A stretch of DNA of 64,000 nt from Patiria pectinifera (Eukaryota > Echinodermata > Asteroidea > Valvatida > Asterinidae), in the NCBI GenBank assembly GCA_029964075.1, contig CM057135.1, forward strand, positions 6,433,001-6,497,000, written 5' to 3'. The translations under genes were made by a program, and so were the position numbers. Shown in pieces: positions 44,443-53,904 of this stretch; position 1 is the stretch's first letter, and each line of letters opens with the position of its first letter. The notes under the pieces were generated by a model. It made no database searches, was not told where the DNA came from, and was given only the letters and a program-made list of their open reading frames with translations.

Positions 44443-45156
44443 CAATATGACCAAGAAGCCAATATGGCCTCCAAGCCTGGAGTAAATATAAAAAAAGCTC
44501 AGCAATGACCGCACAGAGCCAAGTGAATCATTGTTACATCACCGCCAACCAAATACATGTGTAGCCCACAACAATTGCTATTAAATGGTAAAGTGCCACA
44601 TTCTCCTAAACGACCGAAACCAAAGCTCCGTCAGAAAGACGCCGCCCTCGACATTGGCTTCATCAAATCCTTCTCTGCTAATGAAATGGCGACTGGCATA
44701 AATAAAGAATAGGAAAGCAACCAAACTGGATAACATTTTCACCGAAGAACTGAAACATCTTGGACCAAACGCCTCAATTGGTTACTCCATCTCTTCGACA
44801 CCTGCCTCGCCACACAAACAATACCTAAAGTGTGGCAAGAGTCGAAGGTCATCACCCTCCTAAAACCTGGGAAAGACCCACTGCAGGCAAATAGATCATC
44901 CCCAATCCCTTCAAGTCATACATTCAAGTTGCTGGAACATTTCCTTCTCAACCGTCTTGCCTCTTCATTGAGAAACAACTGATACAGGAACAGGCAGGCA
45001 GGCTTCCGTCCCGGCAAATCTACAACTGGACAGCTTCTAAACCTCACTCAGTACATTGAGGACGGCTTCCATCAGAAAAAAAAAATCACCGGTACTGTCT
45101 TTGTTGATCTTTCAGCTGCTTATGACACTGTTAACCATTGCCGACTCCTTCAGAAG

Positions 45157-45556
45157 ATAATAATAATAATAATAATAATAACTGTATTTATATAGCGCTT
45201 TTTGCCAGAGGATACAAGGCGCTGGGGAAGAATGCAACCAAAGCCAGGTAAATAAAGTAAATGAACATTAAGAGACCCATTATGTAGCACCTTTTTGCTA
45301 GGTGCTGCGGCGCATAATTGCTGCCACTGCCAGAAACACCGGGGCAAACCCCTTCTCTTAGCGACAAGCGTTACTGGGTTCTTTAACGTGCATTACACAA
45401 CACACGGGACCTACGGCTTTACGTCCCATCCGAAGAACGAAGCAATAATGGTAAAGTGCCTTGCTCAAGAGCACAAGCACCATGTTCCCACGGTCAGGAT
45501 TCGAACCCGTGTACCACGGCACACGAGTCGAACACCGTAACCATTGGACCACAGGA
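45157..45556 (-). mobile_element. tRNA-derived SINE in the LINE
   Basis: On the minus strand the head GTCCTGTGGTCCAATGGTTA supplies an A box, and GGTTCGAATCC (45497-45507) a perfect B box for RNA polymerase III. The body contains GGATGGGACGTAAAGCCG and GCACGTTAAAGAACCC, blocks shared by many deuterostome and marine-invertebrate SINEs. The 3' end is AAGCGCTATATAAATACAG followed by an (ATT)n tail. The LINE frame (CTTCAGAAG / ATGACGGCA) resumes across it. No clear target duplication. Confidence 0.85.
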
Positions 45557-45655
45557 CATGACGGCAGACATGACCCTTACCCAGTTGACAAGGTGTTCTA
45601 CTGAAGAACCAACCATCTCTTCTTTGTAGAATTCAATGGCTCGGCCGCGCGGACA

Positions 45656-46140
45656 GCTTCCGAACGACCATCACGTCTGCGCCGCCATACTTGCGGCGGG
45701 CAGGCTAGGGGCCGCCAGTCCCATCCAGGACCTGCCACCACCGCAAGCCCAACCGTTGCCGCAGGACTTGTGTATAAAAAAGCGAAAGAATAACGAGGGA
45801 TGGGATGAGAAGTAGTTGAAAGGGGGAGAAACCTGCGCAATGAAGAGATTAGAGTGATGGAGACGGTGCGCAGTCATCAACACAGCCAACTTGACCACCA
45901 ACAGCTGGTACCGATGGCATGACAGAGTCAGGCGACCGGCGGCAGGAGGGGCTGCAGGGGGTGGCTGGAGTCTTCTCGGCGCCTGGAGATCCGCCCTGAA
46001 AACACGCCTCCCTCAAGGTGCTGCTGGGAAGCCCATAGTACGAAGACGAGGCCAAACCAGACTTCAGCAAGCTGCGAGGCAGGCGACCAAAAGGCGGCTC
46101 ACTGTGCCATTTAAGTGATGACTGGGGGAATGCACTATGA
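45656..46140. other. GC-rich DNA of unknown origin
   Basis: Open on both strands for 60-80 codons, Arg/Pro/Gly-rich. No motif recognised. It may be unrelated DNA joined to the truncated LINE. Confidence 0.3.
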
Positions 46141-47324
46141 TCGGAGTTATTCTACTTGGTGGACTGCCGAACTAGGTTCAATTATCCCCCTCCATCCCAG
46201 CCATCCTAACCCTTTGACCCCCGTGAGTGCGGTACTGCAGAGGACACTGTAAATACAGGTCCTCAAAATCAACATTAGCCCTAAAAGGGGGGCGGATTCC
46301 CCCCCCCCTCTTTTTTTTCTGCGATACCCTTGAAAAAATATTTATTTCTCAGCCCGAGCGGTTCTGACTTTTTAGCCTCGAGTCTTGCACATCTTGTGAT
46401 ACCAAAAACATAAAAAAATTTCGGCGCTACCCACCGTCAAAACCGAATTTCTCTATATACGTGTGTACACATTTGAATTACCATACGTGCTTATGAATAA
46501 TTAATTAGCCATAATTCCAAAACCCTTTGACCTATAGTCATGACATTTCTTGGGTATGTTTATGTTAAGTTGTTCTATGCATGTACCGAGTTTCATAATT
46601 GTTTGTCACTCGATGGCCGAGGTCATGGGGGCGGAATCTGTGTGAAATAGTCAAAACAACCCGGCCTTTTTCGGGTAAAAATGACATTTTCCCATGTTTT
46701 CTTCAGCAAAACCCATAAATACATGAATAATAACATTTAGTATAATGGAGAAACTCTCAACCAAATACAATATGTGCTCACGTGCCTCGAAAATCTTCGC
46801 AAACCCTTCCGGAAGGCAAATTTTAGGTGAAAATCACCCACTAAAGGTCACTAAAGGTCAAAAATGGCAACATCGATTTTCTTGTTCTCAGGACTCATCA
46901 GATAACATTTATAATGGTTGCCATAAATTAACAAGAAATTTCCACGGGAACCTAAATCTGTACATTGGCCACCCTACTATTGTTGGTCGTGAAGCTCTTT
47001 TGTGTGAGACGCTACAACTAATTGTGTTTTGTGTGAGCCATTGTGCACTGAAAGAATCGCATGAATAACACCCAGTAAATATTTCCCTTGCATTTATTTT
47101 CTGCACTTGATTACTTTCTCAACCTTTTTTGTGGTTTTGGCCCATTTGCACTGCAATTACAATTTCCGTTACGATTTTTTTGTTTGTAAACTTATTTCTC
47201 TCTAGTCGGAAAGTGTGTATTTTTGATCAAGCTACAAACCATCAAGGAAAACGAACATTTTCTGTCAACTGCTTTATATAGTTGAAACTGTTGTGTTTTT
47301 TTTTGTATCAAGCGACACACCATC
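46141..47324. other. Non-coding
   Basis: C8 run and T-rich stretch near 46300-46320. No supported gene. Confidence 0.35.
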
Positions 47325-47576
47325 AAGGAAGACAACTCAAGTGCTACCAGCAGAAAAGGTTCAACACGGTTCAAGACCATCCATGAGATGCTGGTCAAGT
47401 TGTGGCACCGCTACCAAACAGAGCAACTCAAGACATCGAGTTATCTTCCACTCTGCAAGCATCTCAGCGGCCTGACGTTTCAAGAACTCCCAATTCAAGA
47501 TCATCCAAAAGAGCCTCCTCCCTACCAGACTCAGCAGCTGAAGACATCGACCTTCCTTCCAGCCAGCAACATCTGA
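47325..47576 (+). pseudogene. MULE transposase C-terminal fragment, second locus
   Basis: An open plus-strand frame ending at TGA 47574-47576 contains RFKTIHEMLVKLWHRYQTEQ and LKTSSYLPLCKHL, which align with LFKLWDRYQVGEIETSSFLA at the end of the MULE at 24.5 kb. A second diverged copy of the same block (YQTQQLKTSTFLPAS) follows within the frame, so the tail is internally duplicated. The catalytic core is absent. The downstream flank carries the same doubled stem-loop as the 24.6-kb locus. Confidence 0.6.
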
Positions 47577-47647
47577 CCCAGCCAGAGTTTCAGCCTGCAA
47601 CCATCTCACCAGGCCGACGTAGTTGACTGCCGGAACAACAGCATAAC

Positions 47648-47663
47648 AGCCCTTTTCAGGTCC
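47648..47663 (+). terminator. Degenerate histone-type stem-loop, copy 1
   Basis: AGCCCTTTTCAGGTCC keeps the UUUC loop but has lost stem pairing at two positions. It lies exactly 36 bp before the next stem-loop, as in the 24.6-kb pair. Confidence 0.55.
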
Positions 47664-47683
47664 AACCCTTCACAAACCCAACC

Positions 47684-47699
47684 GGCCCTTGTCAGGGCC
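47684..47699 (+). terminator. Histone-type 3' stem-loop, copy 2
   Basis: GGCCCTTGTCAGGGCC: full 6-bp stem with compensatory changes on both sides relative to GGCTCT...AGAGCC, loop UGUC, flanks AACC and ACCCCA. Confidence 0.75.
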
Positions 47700-47711
47700 A
47701 CCCCATCTTCC

Positions 47712-47720
47712 AAAAAGGGA
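47712..47720 (+). promoter_or_regulatory. HDE-like purine box
   Basis: AAAAAGGGA begins 12 bases after the stem-loop, the same spacing as at the 24.6-kb locus. Confidence 0.5.
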
Positions 47721-47837
47721 TTTGAGCCGTGTGCAGTTATATTGCATAAATAATGCCCATTACTATTAATAACCATTACTATAACCCCATCTCCCAAAAG
47801 AAATTTCAGGGATAACAAGTTCAACAGAAAATGATAA

Positions 47838-48625
47838 GAGCTTGCAGCAACGATAACTTCCATCTTTTTGAGAACGAAGCATCCATATCCATCAAAAATC
47901 ATTCACATGAGAGATTGAAGGGATCATACGGGAACATCATAAGAGAGCGCAGTTTACTGAAAAGACCAATGTAAATGAAAATCATAATCCCTTGCAGCAT
48001 AATTGTATTTATTTTTTTTTAATTGCTTGCAGCAACAATAACTTCCATGTTTTTGAGAACGAAGCATCCATATCCATCTAAAAACATTCACACGAGAGAT
48101 TGAAGGGGTCATCAGGGTATACCGGGGTATACCGGTAGAGAGCGCAATTTGAATTTCTCAACAAAAGAGCCAATCACGCCAGAAATTGAAGAGGCAATAC
48201 CAGTAGAGGGCGCATTTTATTTAAAAAGAAATATTTAAAATAAAAAGAAATATTTAAAAAGAAATATTTAACCAGTAGAGGTTGCATGAATTTCTCATGT
48301 AAAAGCCAATTACGCAAAGAAATATTTAACCAGTAGAGGGCGCATGAATTTGATTTTCTCATGAAGAGGCAATACCGGTAGAAGGCGCATTTTTATTGAC
48401 AGGACACTTTGAAAAAGAAAATGGAAAACCGCCGGTAGAGGGCGCCATTCTTGTCGGTAGGTTTATTTAATTTTTATAATAGCTTGTGCAGCAACAATAA
48501 CTTCCATCTTTTTGAGAACGAAGCATCCATATCCATCTAAAAACATTCACATGTGAGATTGTGGGGTCATCAGGTTATACCGGTAGAGAGCGCAATTTGA
48601 ATTTCTCAACAAAAGAGCCAATCAG
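47838..48625. repeat. Three copies of a 130-bp block plus CGGTAGAGGGCGCA repeats
   Basis: GCAGCAACAATAACTTCCAT...GAGAACGAAGCATCCATATC...CATTCACA(T/C)G(A/T)GAGATTG begins at about 47843, 48030 and 48488. Between them CCGGTAGAGGGCGCA-like units recur (about 48132, 48203, 48268, 48329, 48376, 48431, 48581), with AAAGAAATATTTAA microrepeats. Confidence 0.75.
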
Positions 48626-48730
48626 GCAGGGCGCATTTTATTTGAAAAGAAATATTTAAATATAGAAATATAGGCGCATTTTTATTGACAGGACACGTTT
48701 AAAAAGAAAATTGCCATTGCCGTCGGTAGG

Positions 48731-49372
48731 TAGTCTGGTTCCCAGACCAAAAGATTCTGACTATTCCTGATGAATCTTAGGTCCAGTAGCCTCCGGTAAT
48801 ACAATGTATTACAATTTACGTCACGTGACAAAAACGGGAATGTATTACAATTTAGGTCACGTGACAAAAACGGGAGGAATTCCTTCTTTTTCCGAAAATT
48901 TCCGAAGTTTGCCGAAGTCGTTTCGTCGACAATCGGATAGTGCCCGAGTATTTGACTAAAACGGGAGAAATTCCTCCTTTTTGCGAAAATTTCCGAAGTT
49001 TGCCAAAGTCGTTTCGTCGACAATAGGATAGCGCCCGAGTATTTCCGAGTATGTAATATAGGTTCAATTAACTGCTAATTGCTTATTAATTTGATTTTAA
49101 ATGAGTTGATAATTAATCTAACAGTGCTATTTGGATCCCTTATTTTGAAGATTTCATATGTTATCTTACAAAAACATAAAACTGTATTATCATAACTGTA
49201 TGATATTATGAAGAAAGTGATTTATTAAAAAAAATATCAGAACAGTAAAAGCTACAAGTGATAAAGCGAAATCGGAAACGAAGCCGCGCTTTGAAAAAGG
49301 GCCATTAATGTCGTCATGTTTATTGTTAGCCGTGAGCGTCGGGAATAATTGTCAGGTCTGGGAACCAGACTA
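48731..49372. mobile_element. 642-bp TIR element with exact 9-bp target duplication
   Basis: Ends TAGTCTGGTTCCCAGACC and the exact inverse GGTCTGGGAACCAGACTA. Flanked by GTCGGTAGG at 48722-48730 and 49373-49381. A 9-bp duplication points to the MULE-type integration class. The interior has two tandem duplications: a 37-bp TGTATTACAATTTA-GGTCACGTGAC block (about 48802-48875) and a 96-bp AACGGGA(G)GAAATTCCT block (about 48866-49050). No transposase. Confidence 0.9.
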
Positions 49373-49446
49373 GTCGGTAGGTCCACTGCGCCTCCACGTC
49401 TGCACGGCCGCCATGCGCGTACGCAGCTTTATACGGCCTACTAATA

Positions 49447-49625
49447 CATGTAATAATAGGGCTTTTGTGTGGAACCTCCACGCCTTCATACGGAGGCACG
49501 GATGTAGAGTGGAGTGGCAGGTATGTACATGTAATAGGGCTTTTGTGTATGTAGTATTGGTCGACTGCGGCTCCACGCCTCCACGCATTCATACGGAAGC
49601 ACGGATGTAGAGTGGAGTGGCCCTG
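49447..49625. repeat. Local direct duplication
   Basis: ATAGGGCTTTTGTGT (49456, 49534) and TTCATACGGA(G/A)GCACGGATG-TAGAGTGGAGTGG (49484, 49589) occur twice in the same order. Confidence 0.75.
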
Positions 49626-50624
49626 CATTGTATAGTTGTACCGGATTTATCAAGGAGAGGAATACTCACGAGTACGGCCCATAATTCGTCACCAAATCCC
49701 GTGTGCCGGACTGTACGCCATCATGGCCATCGGGGTCATCAACAATGGCGGTTGTGCTATTGGAGTAGCGCCCTCTCTCCACCAGGGTGTCCAAATCCAG
49801 CTGGTTCTTTCATCATTTTCTTTTACCCCGCTTTTACCCAAAAGCCATCTGTATAAGAAAACAAAAATATCCTTAATCCTCATACCGGTAGCATAAACAA
49901 AACCACAACCATTACCATATATGACAACAACTTGAACTTTCTAACTGCATTAATAAACTTCTTTTCTAGCAATGTTGATCATGACAGATGTGCTAAAGAA
50001 GGATTTACACAGTAATTTAATTAATTAAAAATGTATTTGTAGCCAATCTGGATTGTTTTAAAACCAGCGCTTCGAACCAAAACACAAGGGGGAAAAGGGG
50101 GGGGACAGGTTTTTTTCAATATGCCCATCTATCGAGAGTCTGGAGAAATCATGGTTTCAGAAGTTTTGTATTATTCTGTGTAAAAATGGGTGCAAGTTTC
50201 ACCTTTTTACGAACAGATTCAATCCTTGAAATCCAAAAGTAAAATTATTTTGCATCTATGTTATCGCTAATAAAAGATCACAATGATGTACTTGTCAATT
50301 AATGTTCCTTTTCTCCAACCAAAAAATGGATATGATATGTCTGGCATGTGGAAACAGCGATTACGCCTACGCATGCATATGTTCCGTGTTGCTGCATTGT
50401 GCAACGTGGGATCGGGAACAGTATTTTACCCTTGTGTCACGGCGGGCCGTCTGACATTGGTCGTAATCATGTGGGGCTGTGACCTCGTGCGGTGAACCGG
50501 AAAAGAAAATCATACCTTTTTTGTAATAAGAGATAAATCAAATCAAATTGTTGTTTAATTTAATAAGGATTCCAATGATTAAACATTTTGTGCTGTTTCG
50601 AAAACTAAAGATTTATAAAAATTT
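49626..50624. other. Non-coding, nothing recognised
   Basis: Short open frames without motifs. No supported gene. Confidence 0.35.
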
Positions 50625-50720
50625 GGACAACGGTCGAGTTGACTTTTCCAGTTGAACGCACGCAGTCGAGTTGGACAACGGACGAGTTGGTAAATGGTCG
50701 AGTTGACTTTTACAGTAGAA
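50625..50720 (-). repeat. 16-bp periodic array
   Basis: Six 16-bp units in register: GGACAACGGTCGAGTT, GACTTTTCCAGTTGAA, CGCACGCAGTCGAGTT, GGACAACGGACGAGTT, GGTAAATGGTCGAGTT, GACTTTTACAGTAGAA. Two more (GCATCATGGTCGAGTT, GGTAAACGGTCGGGTT) are at 51346-51377. Confidence 0.75.
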
Positions 50721-51811
50721 TGCATTGTTGGGGAATAGATGAGTCGATACACAATTTTTTGGTTGAGGACTGTGTTTACCGTGACTGTTTATTCCACAAC
50801 AATTATGTTATTTACACATTGATTGATTGAACTGGTTACAGTGAATTGAGACAAAGAGAACTGGGTGAACTGAAATAGACTAGACTAGAATAGAAATGGA
50901 ATTGACACAGAAGACAGAATGAGGAACTGCTAGTGGAGCAGGACTTTTAAACTGGTGGAAACAGGAAGTCTTGGGAATAAGAAATACTTAAGAATGGGGA
51001 AACTTAGTCATATCGTGGTTTCCTTGAGTCTCAGAAAAATGACTAGGAATGAGTAATATAGGTCCTTAACACGATGATCTTGAAAATAACTTGGTTGTAC
51101 TAAGACACTGACCAATGACTTGTGTGTGGGCAGTGAAGGTCATTTGCTCTGTATAAAAGTATAGGAATTACACATTGCATAGGCACTGTGTGGGTGTATG
51201 TGTATACAAGGACAACGATGAGTAATGCATTCAGGATAATTAATCATTAAAAAGTTCAAAAGGAACATGGATAATTAAAGTGTGATAATTAACTAAGAAT
51301 TAAGAAAAAATGATAATTAAGAATTGATAATCTGAAAACGCTACAGCATCATGGTCGAGTTGGTAAACGGTCGGGTTGATCTGACACCTCCAGACTAGTA
51401 TATTAAAGCCAAAATGTAGGTCCTTCACAAATCTTTTAAGATCGTTCATCGACCACCATTACTCCATTAGGGTTTTATGTATGTGTTGGGCAGGATCAGT
51501 CAATGTGCGCAATCATCAGCCCGTATACACAGTCGCTTGATCATGCTGTGCTATTGGTCGATCATGGCGCTATCAGTCAACATGGTCTTTCGCGCTTACG
51601 AATCACGGCTCTAGGGGATTTTTAAAAGCTAAGTCTGAGGGACCGTGATTTTCAATCAAAATTGGAACACCACGGTCTAGATCTCTTTCCACAACATTGA
51701 AAAAAATATAGGGATAGTGTGGCTATGCCTAGCCGGATGCCACTTCTTTGGTTGTGTACTTATGGGTTCATTGCAGCCCTATAAATGTGGCCAATTTACT
51801 GGACTACTTCT
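50721..51811. other. Non-coding between 16-bp arrays
   Basis: Purine-rich, including TAGACTAGACTAGAATAGAA near 50877. Two 16-bp units at 51346-51377. No gene supported. Confidence 0.4.
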
Positions 51812-52151
51812 GTAAATAAAGACCACACTTGGAACATGTGCCCGAAATGTAGGACTTTGTCAAGTTTTTATATTCACATTTAAACTTTGTTTGTCATGTT
51901 TGTAGTTTATATATAAGAAGCACAATCACCCTCTTTAAAGTGACAGAAAATTAATCCCCTTTTTTCACTTTCTATTTTTTGTGTAATTTCATGTAGGAAT
52001 TTTGGTACATTATAACGTGTGCAAAATGAAATGAGAGGGCAAGTGTGCTTCTAAGGCATACATAAACTACAAAGTCTAAATGAGAAAACACAAACTTGAC
52101 AATGTTCTACATTTTCGGGTACATGTTCCCAGTGTGGCCAGCTTTATTTAC
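51812..52151. mobile_element. Palindromic MITE, 340 bp
   Basis: The left GTAAATAAAG...CCACACT-GGAACATGT-CCCGAAA-TGTAG block and following GTCAAGTTT and TTTGTAGTTTAT segments reappear inverted up to CTTTATTTAC at 52151. Arms of about 130 bp, diverged. Confidence 0.7.
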
Positions 52152-52784
52152 GGCTACGGAGGTATTGTTGATGAACCCTAACGTGGCGCGGCCCTAGCTA
52201 AAGTGGCGCACCTTGATTTTTGCCTGTAGGGTCTATCTATAGAGCAAAGGTTTTAACTGAAATTTCACAGAAAATTAAATCTTATCAAGTTCTAAACACT
52301 TCCGTTCATTTATCACAAGTTTATCTACGCGTTTGCAAGTTAGAAGACAAAGTTATTTCGGCGTGATTTTCTGATTTTATTTTGAAGCGATGTGGACCTT
52401 GAAAATGTCCCCCAAAAACTAAGAAAATAATTTTCTGACTAACTTCTAGTTTGGTTTGTAAGTAGAGAAACTGAGTGTTTATAAAATCAGAATTCATTAA
52501 CTTTACAATTGTTTTTAAATTTTTATGTGGAATTTTCCACGATTTATTCAAACATTTTGTCAAATTAAGGGTGCCACCCTAGGGAACACTCGGCAAATTT
52601 TGTGCCCAATTTCCGGACGCCACCGTTTTGGAATTTCGAATTAAATTACACAATTTACATATGGCACCCAAAATGTTCAGAGAAGTTAGCAAGCATTGCC
52701 AAAGATAACAGTGCCAGTATTTCACTGAATGAATCGTTGTAAACAAGAAGTTTCCTAACATGAGGAAAGTTGGGGGAATGTAGT
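52152..52784. other. Non-coding, nothing recognised
   Basis: No supported feature. Confidence 0.35.
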
Positions 52785-52912
52785 ACCTTGGGCAACTCGT
52801 AACTTGGACAACTCGTACCTTCAACTCGACGTCATTATACCGAGTCGTACCTTGGACAACTCGTACCTTCAGTTGAGACGACTCGTCACGCGTAAGTCAA
52901 GTCGTACCGTCA
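52785..52912 (+). repeat. 16-bp periodic array, eight units
   Basis: In exact 16-bp register: TACCTTGGGCAACTCG, TAACTTGGACAACTCG, TACCTTCAACTCGACG, TCATTATACCGAGTCG, TACCTTGGACAACTCG and three more diverged units. Rotated and inverted (GTCCAAGGTACGAGTT), it matches the 25.1-kb unit GTCTCGGGTACGAGTT at 13 of 16 positions. It abuts the left edge of the Polinton-like remnant. Confidence 0.85.
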
Positions 52913-53479
52913 GTGAGGATAATGATCCGAGGATGAATAAAGTGGACCGTAACTCATTGAAAGTGGACTGCTTAATAAGATAAAGGCGAATCTCTTTTTG
53001 GGTATGGGCTCTCTTTCCCCCAAAAAAGAGGAATTTATTGAGCGCGAAGCCGGCCGCGGCAGGTTACACGCACTATGTGCGCGGCATTCACAGGCCCGCC
53101 CACGCGGTACGTTTGCGGTCAACCTACGGTAGCAATCCGTGCAAAGTGACACGTCGGTTCTAATTGCGCCGCGCTGACCGGTCAATATGTGCACGGTGAC
53201 ATTACTGCAGTCTGCCGTTAAATTTAGACCGCTGGGGTAAAAAGGGTGATGCGAAGTCAGTTTGTCAATGTCAAGAGGAATACAATATATGTTACCATAG
53301 GCATCCGCGATAGCTTGATCTTTACCGTTGTTGGCGCCCGCGTTAGCATCCCCAGTCCCCGTTCTTAGTTTATACACGTTTCCTTTTTCTATGCCAGAGT
53401 ACGCCATGTTTCGAGTCGTTGAGCTGTTGAGCCAATTGTCTTTAAAGTTGTGATACACGTCAGCGTGGCGATAACTCAC
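52913..53479 (-). pseudogene. Capsid-like structural protein fragment
   Basis: A minus-strand open frame of up to 189 codons. The upstream part (RNMAYSGIEKGNVY, then YCIPLDIDKLTSHHPFYPSG) has the IPL...H.PFYP.GL pattern of a structural protein found beside integrase in invertebrate Polinton-like elements, plausibly the double-jelly-roll major capsid protein. Downstream of about 53215 the composition changes to GC-rich, Arg/Cys-rich sequence with no resemblance, so the frame has probably shifted or foreign DNA is joined. The start is unclear: no ATG upstream, the frame opening overlaps the end of the next gene. Capsid identity is inference from position and motif. Confidence 0.5.
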
Positions 53480-53873
53480 GATTTCGTTACCCTGAAGCCG
53501 CGATAATCGAGTTCTCTTTCTATTTGTTGGTCGCTAGGCTTGTAAAAATGTTGGAGTTTGGGTTCGCGTTGCAGTCCTACGGGTAGTTCGGTAGATTGTC
53601 CACTCACCTCGTTGTAGTAACGCAACGCTTGGTCTACGTCGGAAAATGGTTCTCTAGAGGCATTTTGTTTTCTGATACGTTCGTTGAGAAAACCTAGATA
53701 TTTTGTTCGTTCTCGTTGCCACCGATCTTAGGCGGCCGAGAGTTGTTCTATCGCTAAATCGTGTCTCTTACGCTCCTCGTCGACTTTTAAATTTGAAAAT
53801 AAAAAAAAATTGAACCAGTAAAAGCTAAGGCGTTGACGATCGCGCCTCCTATCATCATAGCAGCGCTAGCCAT
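53476..53873 (-). pseudogene. Small membrane-type Polinton protein, broken
   Basis: ATG at 53873 opens MASAAMMIGGAIVNALAFTG, a hydrophobic N-terminal segment. A shift in a run of T/A around 53804-53812 is needed to reach VDEERKRHDLAIEQLSAA, which then meets an in-frame TAA (about 53729). The remaining frame has ERTKYLGFLNERIRKQ, FSDVDQALRYYNEVSG and LQHFYKPSDQQIERE, ending TGA at 53476-53478. The same ordered blocks are known from a short protein encoded divergently from the integrase in cnidarian and other invertebrate Polinton-like elements; its role is unknown. Its end overlaps the capsid-like frame. Confidence 0.65.
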
Positions 53874-53904
53874 CTTATTATAAACGACTTTTATATTAAA
53901 TAAT
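53874..53904. promoter_or_regulatory. 31-bp divergent intergenic region
   Basis: Only 31 AT-rich bases (with TTATTATAAA and TATATTAAATAAT) separate the ATG of the minus-strand small protein (53871-53873) from the plus-strand integrase ATG (53905-53907), so both starts must share a compact bidirectional promoter. Inferred from position only. Confidence 0.45.

Larger units (their letters stand above)
42225..45655 (+). mobile_element. Degraded LINE (endonuclease plus reverse transcriptase), multiply interrupted
   Basis: Fragments in shifting frames follow the order of a non-LTR element with APE-type endonuclease. About 42240-42780: ISANFEG-like start, HTELSGVAITSV, PCIIIGNVIATAACGY (the GDFN block mutated), QFSLIHNAKLLESFHSG. 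About 42780-43230: FVSHNIASL and linker. About 44600-45155: reverse transcriptase with FTEELKHLGPNAS, QAGFRPGKSTTGQLLNLTQY and TVFVDLSAAYDTVNH (motif A Asp). About 45557-45655: LTQL and EFNGS motif remains. It is interrupted by a hAT-like element (43238-44442) and a SINE (45157-45556). The catalytic YADD region and 3' end are missing. Nimb/Jockey-like by resemblance, not proven. Confidence 0.8.

Noticed and set aside
45598-46118. Arg/Pro-rich open frames on both strands
   Set aside because: GC-rich DNA gives few stops; no motif, and the plus-strand LINE explains the left part.
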